Shown here: one piece after another, positions 16,511 through 24,595 of the stretch | How the letters are laid out: each line of letters opens with the position of its first letter | How positions within the stretch are numbered: position 1 is the first letter of the stretch | Assembly: GCF_016518545.1 (NCBI RefSeq) | Contig: NZ_JACVTO010000005.1 | Span: 62,001 to 126,000 of the forward strand | DNA: 64,000 bases | Reading direction: 5' to 3' | Origin: Pseudomonas sp. S30 | Lineage (GTDB): Bacteria; Pseudomonadota; Gammaproteobacteria; Pseudomonadales; Pseudomonadaceae | The notes under the pieces: generated by a model | What the model was told of the DNA's origin: nothing | Databases searched by the model: none | What the model saw: the letters and a program-made list of their open reading frames with translations, nothing else | Translations under genes and position numbers: made by a program

Positions 16511-17512
16511 TCAGCGCTTCGCTTTCAGGCGAATGATGGCCTTCGGTCGGGTGACCAGGTGCAGCGGGTTGGACTGCGCCTCGCCTGCCACGCCCTTCTT
16601 GAAGGGCATCATCTCCAGCTGGCTGTAGTACGGCAGGCCCTCGGTGTTGACCGTGTCCATGTAGTCGGCCGGGGCGAAGCGGGTAATGCAAAGCCCTGGC
16701 ACGCCTTCGGGTACCAGACGCGCGTCGTCGTCCCCCACGAACGCGGTGTTGCCCACCTTGCCCCGGTAGCGCTCCCAGGTAATGCCGCCGAAGTCGAACG
16801 CTTCACGGCCATCCGCCCGCAGCGCAGCGGCGTACTGAGTACCCTCGTAGGTTTTCTTGACACTCTGATGTGCGATCAGCATGCGCCAGAAGTTCTTGCC
16901 GCACAGCGCTCGCGACCCCGAACTGGCCGTTGCGCCCAGTGCCTCTTCCTGCGCGTCGAGTGCATCCACGCACTTGACCCGCACCTCGGTTTCGGCCTTG
17001 TCCAGATCCATCACGATCTCGATCGGCTTGATGCCGAAGCGCTCGTAGATGTTGAGCAGCACCGTCTTGCCATCGGCATCGAGCACGAAGCCGTTGAGGG
17101 CGCCCATGCGATGAAACTCATGGGTAGCGTCCAACTGACGCCGGGCCTTGGCCAGGCGCTTGTTCACAACGTCCTGCACCGCCTGCAGCTCGGTCTGCGA
17201 TCCGAAGGCGCGAATGCCCTGGATCTCGTCGGCCTTGATCGCGAAACGCTCAGGCAGATGCACGGTGTTAAACGGCAGCAGGATCCGCTTGCTGCCGTTG
17301 ACCACCAGACCCGAGGTACCGCGTTCGCCGGCAGGCACCAGCGCGAGCGTCTCACCGTCTTTCTCGACCTGCACGGTGATGGTGGTAACGCCCTCTTCCT
17401 CGAACAGGCCCAGCTCAGCGATACGACCTGGCACAAAGGGCTGCTCGTTGATCGCGGCGGTCAGTGCCGGAACAGTGAATGCGTTGTCTTCAAAAATCTC
17501 GATGTCAGCCAT
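16511..17512 (-). CDS. Major capsid protein, lambda gpE family
   Basis: This 333-residue protein has the HK97 fold of the lambda E family. Supporting segments are EIFEDNAFTVPALTAAINEQ, LPFNTVHLPERFAIKADEIQ and the C-terminal ITRFAPADYMDTVNTEGLP. The ATG at 17,512 gives the usual MADIEIFEDNAF start and has AGGGCCTTC-type spacing upstream. The earlier in-frame ATG lies in a terminator hairpin and is rejected. The gene follows the decoration protein after a hairpin. Confidence 0.93.
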   Translation of the reverse strand: MADIEIFEDNAFTVPALTAAINEQPFVPGRIAELGLFEEEGVTTITVQVEKDGETLALVPAGERGTSGLVVNGSKRILLPFNTVHLPERFAIKADEIQGIRAFGSQTELQAVQDVVNKRLAKARRQLDATHEFHRMGALNGFVLDADGKTVLLNIYERFGIKPIEIVMDLDKAETEVRVKCVDALDAQEEALGATASSGSRALCGKNFWRMLIAHQSVKKTYEGTQYAAALRADGREAFDFGGITWERYRGKVGNTAFVGDDDARLVPEGVPGLCITRFAPADYMDTVNTEGLPYYSQLEMMPFKKGVAGEAQSNPLHLVTRPKAIIRLKAKR

Positions 17513-17530
17513 GAAGGCCCTCCAGAAACA

Positions 17531-17553
17531 CAAAACCCCGCACAAGGCGGGGC
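17531..17553 (-). terminator. Intrinsic terminator-like hairpin between decoration and capsid genes
   Basis: CCCCGC (17,536-17,541) pairs with GCGGGG (17,547-17,552). On the minus strand TTTTG follows. It separates two genes whose products are needed in large amounts. Confidence 0.7.
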
Positions 17554-17575
17554 TGGAATGAAAAGAGGTTCGCGG

Positions 17576-17923
17576 TCAGCGAACGATGATGAATTGCGCA
17601 GCGAGGGCCTTCTCGCCGTCCAGATCCAGGCCGGTCAGCAGCGCTTCGGATACCTCGGCCAGGCGCACCACCGCGCGGCCTCGACGGGCAACCTCCGACG
17701 ACCCGACCGAGGCGAACAGGATGCACTTGGCAGTTTGGCTACCGTCTTCGGCCTTGGGGTCATACGGGGCGAACTGCCCGGAGGCGGTGACCAGGCCGAG
17801 AACCTGGCCGGCGATCAGCGCCTCACCAGGCGCGAGATCGATCGCCTCGCGGGAGATCTGCCCTGCCCCCTCGGACAGGAGGAATTCACCGGCATGGACC
17901 GGTTCGACGTAGGTGTTGCTCAT
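17576..17923 (-). CDS. Head decoration protein, lambda gpD family
   Basis: This 115-residue protein (EPVHAGEFLLSEGAGQISRE, then VLGLVTASGQFAPYDPK) belongs to the lambda gpD / bacteriophage lambda head decoration family. Trimers cap the three-fold sites of the expanded capsid and stabilise packaged DNA. It lies just after the protease-scaffold gene, as in lambda C-Nu3-D-E. Confidence 0.92.
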   Translation of the reverse strand: MSNTYVEPVHAGEFLLSEGAGQISREAIDLAPGEALIAGQVLGLVTASGQFAPYDPKAEDGSQTAKCILFASVGSSEVARRGRAVVRLAEVSEALLTGLDLDGEKALAAQFIIVR

Positions 17924-17925
17924 GC

Positions 17926-19089
17926 TCAGGCTCCTTTGCCGGGACGTTGCGAGGCCTGCCGACGGGCAGACCAGATGCTGCTGGGATTGGGAAGTTTGGC
18001 CTTGACCTTCTCGGGCTCGTCTTCGGCCGGGGGCAGGCTGTTATCGATCTCGAAGCCCTTGCCCGAGCCGACCAGCTTGTCGAACAAGCGGGCACGTACC
18101 GCGCTGGGATCCAAGCCAGCCCCCACGTACTCGGCGGTCAGCTCCGGCAGGCGTGCTGCAGCGCACAGGTCGCGTACAGCCTTGGCGCGGGTCAGCGCGG
18201 CTTGCACCGTGGCGTTGTCCGCCAGCTTGGTGGAGGCGATCAAGGGCTCGATCAGGTTGCTGATGCCGGCTTTGGTACAGGCCTGCGTGATCTGCAACGC
18301 CAGTGCGGCCGCGTCGGGCGCAGATCCTGTGGGTGGATCGACGGGCGGATCCTGCGGCGGCGTGGCTGGCTGCTCGGTCTGGCTGGCTTCAAGCTGGTCG
18401 AGCAGCGCTTGCGGGGTCTGCCGGTATCGCGCGAGCGCGGTGCCCTGCCCTAAGCACGCCTGCACTTTCACGCCGTTGCCGACTTCATCGGCCAGACCCA
18501 GCGCCAGGGCATCCTGGGCGGTCAGCCAGGTTTCGGCGTCCACCATCCGGCGCAGCTCAGCGTCATCGATGTTCGGCGCCTTCGCCTTGTAAGCCGCGAT
18601 GATCGCCTCGAAGGCCTGATCGAGCATGTCCGCAACCCGGCGCAGATCCTCGGCATCACCGCCCACCCAGGTGTAGGGGTTGTGAATCATGATCATCGCG
18701 TTGGACGCCATGATCACCCGATGCGCGCCGCACACCGCCACACTGCCGGCGCTGGCCGCGAGGGCATCGATTCGTCCAGTACAGCGCTCCCCCAGCCGCG
18801 CCAGGGCGTTGTGAATCGCCAGGCCCTCGAACAGATCCCCGCCGATGGTGTTGAAAGCCACCACCACAGCGGACGTGCCATCGTCCACGGCCTTCAGGTC
18901 TTGGATGAACTGATTGGCTGTGATGCCCCAGGCACCGATCTCGCCATAGACGTACACCTCGATCACCTTCTCGGCGCCTTCGATGTCGGCAGCGGCCTTG
19001 ATCGTGTACCACTGCTGGTCCTTTACCGGCTGCGTGGTCTTGGCCTTGTTGAAGATGCGGAACGGCATCAGCGGTTTCAGCGGTTTCAT
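17926..19089 (-). CDS. ClpP/S49-like prohead protease with scaffold-like C-terminus
   Basis: This 387-residue protein combines two parts. Residues about 40-220 are a ClpP-like protease: VVAFNTIGGDLFEGLAIHNAL, the nucleophile region DALAASAGSVA and the histidine in MIMIHNPYTW. Residues about 235-387 are helical, acidic and low in complexity (PATPPQDPPVDPPTG), resembling the Nu3-like scaffold fused to lambda gpC. It processes the prohead. It overlaps the portal gene by four bases. Confidence 0.9.
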   Translation of the reverse strand: MKPLKPLMPFRIFNKAKTTQPVKDQQWYTIKAAADIEGAEKVIEVYVYGEIGAWGITANQFIQDLKAVDDGTSAVVVAFNTIGGDLFEGLAIHNALARLGERCTGRIDALAASAGSVAVCGAHRVIMASNAMIMIHNPYTWVGGDAEDLRRVADMLDQAFEAIIAAYKAKAPNIDDAELRRMVDAETWLTAQDALALGLADEVGNGVKVQACLGQGTALARYRQTPQALLDQLEASQTEQPATPPQDPPVDPPTGSAPDAAALALQITQACTKAGISNLIEPLIASTKLADNATVQAALTRAKAVRDLCAAARLPELTAEYVGAGLDPSAVRARLFDKLVGSGKGFEIDNSLPPAEDEPEKVKAKLPNPSSIWSARRQASQRPGKGA

Positions 19090-20576
19090 TTGCTCTCCTT
19101 CTTGTCGGATTCGTCGGGGTCATCGTCGATGGCCGACAAGCTGCTGTACTTGAGGCCCAGGCCGTGAGCCCTGGCGATGTCGGCGGCGTTCTCTTCGTCC
19201 ACCGCTTCTGCGTTGGTGCCGGAGCGCAGGCACATCTCACTGCGCGAAGCGAAGCCCGCGCCCACTTCGAGCATGCGCGACTGCACGTCCTGCACGGGGT
19301 GGATGTAGGCCCAGCCTTGCGGTACCCAACGGGTGCGCAGGTACTCGCGGCGGCGCTGGGTGTAGTCGGCCAGGTCGAGCGCGCCCGACAACACCGCCAT
19401 GTCCATCCAGGCCGAGCGCACCGGGCGGCACAACTGGTGGACGTACACTTGGAACTGCAGCTGCTCCAGGCGGCGGCGAAACTCGGTGAGCACCACCCGG
19501 ATCGCGCGGTCGTTCACGTCGCGCATGTCGCCGGTCATAAGCTCATAGGGAAGACCGGCACCGGCCGCAGCGGCGGTCAGTTGCTGCCGCATGAAGTCGG
19601 GATAGTTGTTGCCGCCGTCGGGCGGGTCGGAGAACTCGACCTGCTCGCCGGGCAGCAGCTCCTGCATGGTGCCCGGCTCCAGCGCGACCATCGGCGTGAA
19701 ACTGTCGCGGTCATAACTGACCGGGGCGCCTGTGAGCATGTCCACCGGAGGCGGTCCCCCGGCATCAGGAGCCGGCTTTCGCACGAAGCCCGCGAACAGG
19801 TTGGCCACCTCCTGCCGGAACAGTACCGCGTCGTCGTAGTTGTCCAGACTGCGCAAGCGCTTGAGCACCGGGGCCAGGCGCGGCACGCCGCGCAGTTGCC
19901 CAGGCTCCAGCGGCTCGAACACATGCAGCATCTGCTCGGCCGGCACCCGAACCAGTGGGTTGTAACCAGCGTTCTGCGACGACTTGTCACTGGGATGAGT
20001 GCGATAGCACCAGTACGCCACGCGGCGCCCGATGCTGTTGAACTCGATCCCCGCGCGGATCACATTGCCGGAGCGGGTGATCTCGAACTTGTCGTGAGGC
20101 ACGAACTCCGGCGCCAGACACTGGACTTGCAGCGGCACGGCCAAGCCATCTTCCAGCCGACGCGGCCGCAACCGCACGAAGCACTCGCCGGACTGCTCGA
20201 CGGTGCGAGCGATCAGCGCTTGCTGGCCGTAGAAGTCGGTGAGCTCATCGGCATCCGACTCATCGACCCAGTCCTCCCACAGCACCTGCATGGACTCGCG
20301 CAGCACCTTGTCGGTCAAACGCGGCTGCGGGGTGATGCCGGTGCCGATGAGGTTACTCACCCGCTTGTCGATCACGTTGGCTGCATAAGGGTCGTTGCGC
20401 ACCGCTGCGCGGGACCGTGAGCGCAGGTTGCGCAAGGCGGGCATGATCAAGCTGTTCGGCCCGGTGTCCGGCGCGTCCCAGTTCGATGAACGCCGGCCCT
20501 CGGCAGCGCCTTCGTAGCTGGCCTTGATCCGCTCAGGCACCAGAATGCCGGTGCGCGTGGAGACGAACCGACTCAC
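19086..20576 (-). CDS. Portal protein, lambda gpB family
   Basis: This 496-residue protein has the lambda-type portal signature, with LRSRSRAAVRNDPYAANVID near the N-terminus, EMLHVFEPLEPGQLRGVP-like residues in the middle (as AEQMLHVFEPLEPGQLRGVP) and a C-terminal MCLRSGTNAEAVDEENAADI. It forms the dodecameric DNA entry ring. Its stop overlaps the protease start and its start overlaps the gpW-like gene stop. Confidence 0.93.
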   Translation of the reverse strand: MSRFVSTRTGILVPERIKASYEGAAEGRRSSNWDAPDTGPNSLIMPALRNLRSRSRAAVRNDPYAANVIDKRVSNLIGTGITPQPRLTDKVLRESMQVLWEDWVDESDADELTDFYGQQALIARTVEQSGECFVRLRPRRLEDGLAVPLQVQCLAPEFVPHDKFEITRSGNVIRAGIEFNSIGRRVAYWCYRTHPSDKSSQNAGYNPLVRVPAEQMLHVFEPLEPGQLRGVPRLAPVLKRLRSLDNYDDAVLFRQEVANLFAGFVRKPAPDAGGPPPVDMLTGAPVSYDRDSFTPMVALEPGTMQELLPGEQVEFSDPPDGGNNYPDFMRQQLTAAAAGAGLPYELMTGDMRDVNDRAIRVVLTEFRRRLEQLQFQVYVHQLCRPVRSAWMDMAVLSGALDLADYTQRRREYLRTRWVPQGWAYIHPVQDVQSRMLEVGAGFASRSEMCLRSGTNAEAVDEENAADIARAHGLGLKYSSLSAIDDDPDESDKKESK

Positions 20577-20779
20577 AAGCCCTTCCCTCCATGGTAGAGC
20601 CTGACAACGCGTGAGCGCGGCCCAGCGGACCGGACCAGTTCCGAGCGGATCAGATCACGGGCGCGCATCAGCTCGTCCACGGAACGGTACTCCACTGTAC
20701 GGTCGGTGTAGCGCACGGTCTTTTCGCCGCGCGCGATCGCACGCTCGACCGCGTCGAGGTGGGCTTTGGTGTAGGCCAT
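20573..20779 (-). CDS. Head-tail joining protein, lambda gpW-like
   Basis: This 68-residue basic protein (AHLDAVERAIARGEKTVRYT, then EYRSVDELMRARDLIRSEL) matches the GpW/Gp25 head-tail joining family. Lambda gpW binds beneath the portal after packaging. The gene lies between the terminase large subunit and the portal, exactly as in lambda, and overlaps the portal start by four bases. Confidence 0.92.
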   Translation of the reverse strand: MAYTKAHLDAVERAIARGEKTVRYTDRTVEYRSVDELMRARDLIRSELVRSAGPRSRVVRLYHGGKGL

Positions 20780-20781
20780 GG

Positions 20782-22824
20782 TCAGCGTCTCTTCAGGTAG
20801 CCGCTGCTCGAGCTGCGGCGTTGTACAGGTGGAGTTCGTGCTGCAGGTTGCGCAGGTGCTGCAGCCACTGGCCTGCTGGCCACGGGCGACACCGGCGCTG
20901 ACGGGCGAGTGACGGGCGCCTGATCTACTTCGGGGGCAGGCTCGCGGGCTTCAGGCCGGGCTGGCTGTGGCTCGCCCTGATCGAACAGGCTGGTCTGCGC
21001 AAGCTTCTGCCGGAGCTTGTCCCAATCGTGCTCAACGTAGCGGTGCAGGTTCAGGAAGTAGGCCATTGCCAGGTTGTACACCATGAGGTCCAGCGCCTCG
21101 TTGCGATCGGCCTTGCCCTTGACCCACTCGATCCGCTTGTAGCCCTTCACATAGCGCGCCACCTTGCGTTCGGCCACGCACTGCTGGAAGAACTCTTCGG
21201 GCAGGTCTTTGGCGAAGTGAAGCGCACCAGGCCCCGACTCGAAGCTGTAGCGGTTGTAGATCCAGTCTTTGGCCGTGTCGGTACCGACCATCCAAAGTTC
21301 GGCGCCGTGTCGCTCGGTCTGCCCCTTCCACGTAACGTCCACTGGCGAGGGCCGCTGCGCAATCACAGGCCGCCCTGGCTTGCTCGCCCCTTTCAGCGCG
21401 AAGATGTTTCGCCAGCGCCGAACACGGGTGAACTGGTAGACCTCATGGGTGTGGTGACCACCCGAGTCGATGCCCGTTGCCAGGATCGCCAGGCTGACGC
21501 CACAAGGGTGCAGATAGCGCACCTTGAGGCGTTCATCCAACACCGCCCAGGTGCGCTCATCGGCGGGATCGCCGGGAATCACTTGGTGGTCGACCACCCA
21601 GCGCTCCATGCCCACGCCCCAGCCGATGACCATCAGTTCCAGGCGGTTGGCCTGCACATCGACCGAGGCAGTCAGTGCCAGCACGCCCGAGGTGAGCGTG
21701 CCCAGCACGTAGTCTTCTTGAAGCGCCCGCGCTTGCAGCACCTCATGCTTGGTCTGCTCGACCGCGCTGTCCCACACCTCGGCCAAGCGGGTGTTGTAGA
21801 ACACCTGCATCGGCTCAAGATCGCCCCGGTCCTGGGCTTTCCTGGCCTTCTCGTATTGCTTGGCAAGATCCGACCAGGATACCCAGCCCAACGGCGAATA
21901 CAGCGCGTTGAGGTGGAAGCCCACCGTTTCGCCGTCGCCCTTGCCGTGAGCGCGCCATTCACCCCTGGCGAGCATGTCGCTCTTGTGATGCTCTTCGATC
22001 AGAACGTCGCACTCAGGGCCAGCGCACTGGTAGTGCACCGTGGCGAAGTCTGGCGAATAGAGCAGGCGCTCCCAGCGCAGCACCTGCATATGGCCGCAGG
22101 TCGGGCACGGCACGTAGTAGTGCCGCTGATCGCTTTGCTGGAACAGGTCGTCGATCCGCGAGGCGCCCTTGATGGTGGGCGAGCTGGAGAAGTAGAACTT
22201 GGCGTTACGTCCGAAGGTACTACCACGGGTTTCCGCCAACTCGATCGGGTCGCCCTCTTCGTCGACGTCCACGTCCCAGCGGTCGACCTCATCGCCGTAG
22301 ACGAAACGCGCAGACAGCTCTGCCAGGTTGGAGGCCGAGCCTGCCGTGGTCGCGTAGAGCGTGCCGCCCTCGAACTCTTTGGTGTCCATTGTGTTCTGCG
22401 AGTCACGAGAGCGCTTGGCCGCAACCCTTTGGCTCAGCTCAGGCGTGACCGCGATAGTCTTGGCGATCCGCGCCGACACTCGCTTGGCCAGCGCCAGGCT
22501 GGGCAGCAGGGTCAGGATGTTGGACGGCGACATATGGATCAGCGCCCCGATCCAGTTCAGGGCGATCTGCGTTTTCATCAGCTGCGAGGCCACCTTGGTG
22601 ATCACCCGCTTGCAGGGGTGGGCAGGTGACAGGCAGCGCATGGGTTCACGGGCATACGGCGTACGGTCGGTGCGGTACTTGCCAGGCTCGGCAGCGCCGG
22701 TATCACGCGGAATCCGCATGTACTCGTCCGCCCATTCGTCGACCCACAGCTCCGGGTCGGGCATCAGCCCTCGGCAATATTCATCCCGATACACCTTGGC
22801 TCCGTCAGCGTATCCGGTAGGCAT
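20782..22824 (-). CDS. Terminase large subunit, lambda GpA family
   Basis: This 680-residue packaging motor and nuclease belongs to the GpA family. The N-terminal ATPase region includes ITKVASQLMKTQIALNWIGA, the Walker-A-like segment of this family, and FVYGDEVDRWDVDVDEEGDP as the Walker B/acidic segment. A nuclease domain follows (SVDVQANRLELMVIGWG, typical acidic site). The C-terminal 60 residues are proline/alanine-rich and variable. It follows the Nu1-like small subunit by a few bases. Confidence 0.94.
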   Translation of the reverse strand: MPTGYADGAKVYRDEYCRGLMPDPELWVDEWADEYMRIPRDTGAAEPGKYRTDRTPYAREPMRCLSPAHPCKRVITKVASQLMKTQIALNWIGALIHMSPSNILTLLPSLALAKRVSARIAKTIAVTPELSQRVAAKRSRDSQNTMDTKEFEGGTLYATTAGSASNLAELSARFVYGDEVDRWDVDVDEEGDPIELAETRGSTFGRNAKFYFSSSPTIKGASRIDDLFQQSDQRHYYVPCPTCGHMQVLRWERLLYSPDFATVHYQCAGPECDVLIEEHHKSDMLARGEWRAHGKGDGETVGFHLNALYSPLGWVSWSDLAKQYEKARKAQDRGDLEPMQVFYNTRLAEVWDSAVEQTKHEVLQARALQEDYVLGTLTSGVLALTASVDVQANRLELMVIGWGVGMERWVVDHQVIPGDPADERTWAVLDERLKVRYLHPCGVSLAILATGIDSGGHHTHEVYQFTRVRRWRNIFALKGASKPGRPVIAQRPSPVDVTWKGQTERHGAELWMVGTDTAKDWIYNRYSFESGPGALHFAKDLPEEFFQQCVAERKVARYVKGYKRIEWVKGKADRNEALDLMVYNLAMAYFLNLHRYVEHDWDKLRQKLAQTSLFDQGEPQPARPEAREPAPEVDQAPVTRPSAPVSPVASRPVAAAPAQPAARTPPVQRRSSSSGYLKRR

Positions 22825-22828
22825 AGGC

Positions 22829-23410
22829 TCAGCTCGGCTTCATGGCTCTTTCGAGATCGTCATCGTTCATCTTCGCGGCATCGGTGAAGACGCGGCGGAA
22901 GGTGTCAGTGAGGTGTTTTTCGACGTCCCACGGATCGGTCATGCCCGCCAGTTCGGCGGCAAGCTGGGGAGCGAGCCCGAACATCTGGTCGCGCAGGCCT
23001 CGCGCCGCTGTAAAAGCGGCATCCTCCACTCGTTGGCGCTCGACCAGTTGGCCTTGAACCTTGCGGAAATCAGCTTCAGCGAGCTGCGCCAGGTAGTACT
23101 CCCGGTGCGCGCGCGCAGCCTGAAAGTCGCGCCCTTTGCCAGGCGCCTGCACCACTGCCTGCACCGCAGGTGTATCGGCGGACGGTTGCAGATGGCTGCG
23201 AACATCCCGCTCGACCCGATTTTCGGAATGCCGGGCCGCGACGGCTGCCTTACTCGGATCGGCTGACTCGGCCAACAGGGCCTCGGTGGCTTCCACGTCG
23301 ACCTTGCCGTCGTCCGAAAGGACCAGACGGTCCTGGGAGGCGAGCTTGGAGACATAGGATTTCGACCATCCACGCCGCGCGGCGAACTCCGATTTGGTCA
23401 GATAAGTCAT
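22829..23410 (-). CDS. Terminase small subunit, Nu1-like
   Basis: This 193-residue protein begins with a winged helix-turn-helix (LTKSEFAARRGWSKSYVSKL), the cos-binding domain of lambda Nu1-like small subunits. A helical region then carries HREYYLAQLAEADFRKVQGQ and the conserved ARGLRDQMFGLAPQLAAELA. It should recognise cos and load the large subunit. It lies first in the packaging block, just downstream of a dyad-rich region that may be cos. Confidence 0.88.
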   Translation of the reverse strand: MTYLTKSEFAARRGWSKSYVSKLASQDRLVLSDDGKVDVEATEALLAESADPSKAAVAARHSENRVERDVRSHLQPSADTPAVQAVVQAPGKGRDFQAARAHREYYLAQLAEADFRKVQGQLVERQRVEDAAFTAARGLRDQMFGLAPQLAAELAGMTDPWDVEKHLTDTFRRVFTDAAKMNDDDLERAMKPS

Positions 23411-23570
23411 GCCAGAACGTCCAGTTTACTTTGTGAATTCAAGGGGTTAACCAGTTAACCGCAGTTCACTAAGCTGGTGAACTTGCCGCTAACGAAGAAC
23501 CGCGGGTTTCCCGTCCCGTATCCCGGCCATCCCGGCAGGGTCCCCGGCCCCTCGGCGGGGGCCGGCCGGG
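23411..23570. other. Dyad-rich non-coding region, candidate cos site
   Basis: The gap between the holin and the small terminase contains GGTTAAC/GTTAACC (23,445-23,460, two-base spacer), AGTTCAC/GTGAACT (23,463-23,483, seven-base spacer) and a GC-rich hairpin CCGGCCCC/GGGGCCGG (23,544-23,565). In lambda the cos site lies immediately upstream of Nu1, and Nu1-type proteins bind nearby repeats. That makes this the best place for cos. The cleavage site itself is not identified. Confidence 0.45.
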
Positions 23571-23918
23571 TCACTGGGCTGCCCCGCCGCTGCCGGGGGG
23601 TGCCGCCTCGACGCCCAACCGCTTCGCCGCCCATCGCTCGTACAGGCCGATGGCGACGTCAGCCCCCGCCGTGGCCGTGAGGCAGCCAAACGCTGCCGCA
23701 GCCCAAATCGAAGCGCCCATCGAGTACAACAGCATGATTGTTGCCATCCCGCACACTACACACGCGCCAGAGCGTAACGCGATGCGCCGCACCAACCCCC
23801 AGCCGCGTGCACCCGCCCGGTCTGCCCGCCACATCTCGCCCGATACACCACCGACCAGGGACAGTACGATCACCATCCAGATCGGCATCTCTACTAACGC
23901 TTGTTGTTCGTTCGTCAT
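23571..23918 (-). CDS. Putative holin (three membrane segments)
   Basis: This 115-residue protein starts at the ATG at 23,918, preceded by AAGGAGCCCCGA, a good ribosome binding site. Three hydrophobic segments lie at about residues 11-28, 50-67 and 69-92, with a short hydrophilic C-terminus. The size and topology fit a class I-like phage holin. It is the first gene after the tR'-like terminator, so it would be the first late gene transcribed, as S is in lambda. Family assignment is by topology and position. Confidence 0.75.
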   Translation of the reverse strand: MTNEQQALVEMPIWMVIVLSLVGGVSGEMWRADRAGARGWGLVRRIALRSGACVVCGMATIMLLYSMGASIWAAAAFGCLTATAGADVAIGLYERWAAKRLGVEAAPPGSGGAAQ

Positions 23919-24000
23919 TCGGGGCTCCTTGACCAAAGCAGTTCGCCTGTCTTGACCCTCAGCTGAATATCCATCACGCCTCCAGACGCCGGAAATAGAA

Positions 24001-24022
24001 AACCCCGCCAATTGGCAGGGTT
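24001..24022 (-). terminator. tR'-like terminator upstream of the holin
   Basis: AACCCCGCC (24,001-24,009) pairs with GGCAGGGTT (24,014-24,022) with one mismatch and a four-base AATT loop. On the minus strand TTTTCTATTT follows. It sits between the Q-like gene and the holin, the position of tR' in lambda. Confidence 0.7.
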
Positions 24023-24039
24023 CTCGGGGTGCAGTTCGG

Positions 24040-24100
24040 TAATTGGGACGCGCCTAAGCGCAGCTGTCATATCGTGGGGACTTTTTACCGGTGAACTGCA
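24040..24100 (-). promoter_or_regulatory. Possible late promoter (pR'-like)
   Basis: On the minus strand TTCACC and TATGAC lie 18 bases apart in the short gap between the Q-like gene and the tR'-like terminator. The match to sigma-70 consensus is modest. The assignment rests mainly on the lambda-like Q-pR'-tR'-holin layout. Confidence 0.35.
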
Positions 24101-24102
24101 AA

Positions 24103-24125
24103 ACCGAAAAGAGGCAATTTTCGGT
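24103..24125 (-). terminator. Terminator after the Q-like gene
   Basis: ACCGAAAA (24,103-24,110) pairs perfectly with TTTTCGGT (24,118-24,125) across a seven-base loop. On the minus strand it is followed by TTTTGC. It lies about 15 bases beyond the Q-like stop codon and would end the leftward early transcript. Confidence 0.65.
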
Positions 24126-24139
24126 ACGCAGTCTCGGCG

Positions 24140-24595
24140 CTACTTCGGCGCAGATTCGGAGCGTGCTCGGCGCATTCCAACCCGACGAACGGTATTAGCT
24201 CGGTTAGGCCCAACCCGGCTAACCAAGATTCTTGCCACCTGCAGATGCAAAGCGGCAACCCAGTTCCAGTAGGTTCTCTCAGCATGTTCCTCAAGTCCCA
24301 CCTCCCTCATTTGCTCACGAATCGCGGCTTCATGAACGTAACGAAACAGGGCAAGCCTTGCTAACACGCGGCCCCGAGCATCACGCCGATCAAGCTCGGC
24401 CACTGCCGCCTCAATCTCTGCCGCCGCGTGATCCATCCCAGCTCCTGCGATCAGGATTCGCGAGCCCGATGCGCCGGTGCGAGGGGCAAGCCCTTTCCAT
24501 TCCATGATGCTGCCCATCTGGCTACCCAAGCCGGACGGCCCCTGGCGCCGCTGCTCAGCCCAGTGCCGCATCAGAGAGTCAATGTCTTTCATCAT
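24140..24595 (-). CDS. Putative late antiterminator, Q-like
   Basis: This 151-residue basic protein ends RANTVRRVGMRRARSESAPK. The ATG at 24,595 or the adjacent one at 24,592 is likely, with GGAG motifs upstream; longer starts are poor. The N-terminus (MKDIDSLMRHWAEQRRQGPS) and the helical pattern around YWNWVAALHLQVARIL resemble phage antitermination Q-like proteins encoded at the end of early operons. Position is the strongest argument: last gene of the leftward early operon, followed by a terminator, a possible promoter, a tR'-like terminator and the holin. An unrelated DNA-binding regulator remains possible. Confidence 0.6.
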   Translation of the reverse strand: MMKDIDSLMRHWAEQRRQGPSGLGSQMGSIMEWKGLAPRTGASGSRILIAGAGMDHAAAEIEAAVAELDRRDARGRVLARLALFRYVHEAAIREQMREVGLEEHAERTYWNWVAALHLQVARILVSRVGPNRANTVRRVGMRRARSESAPK

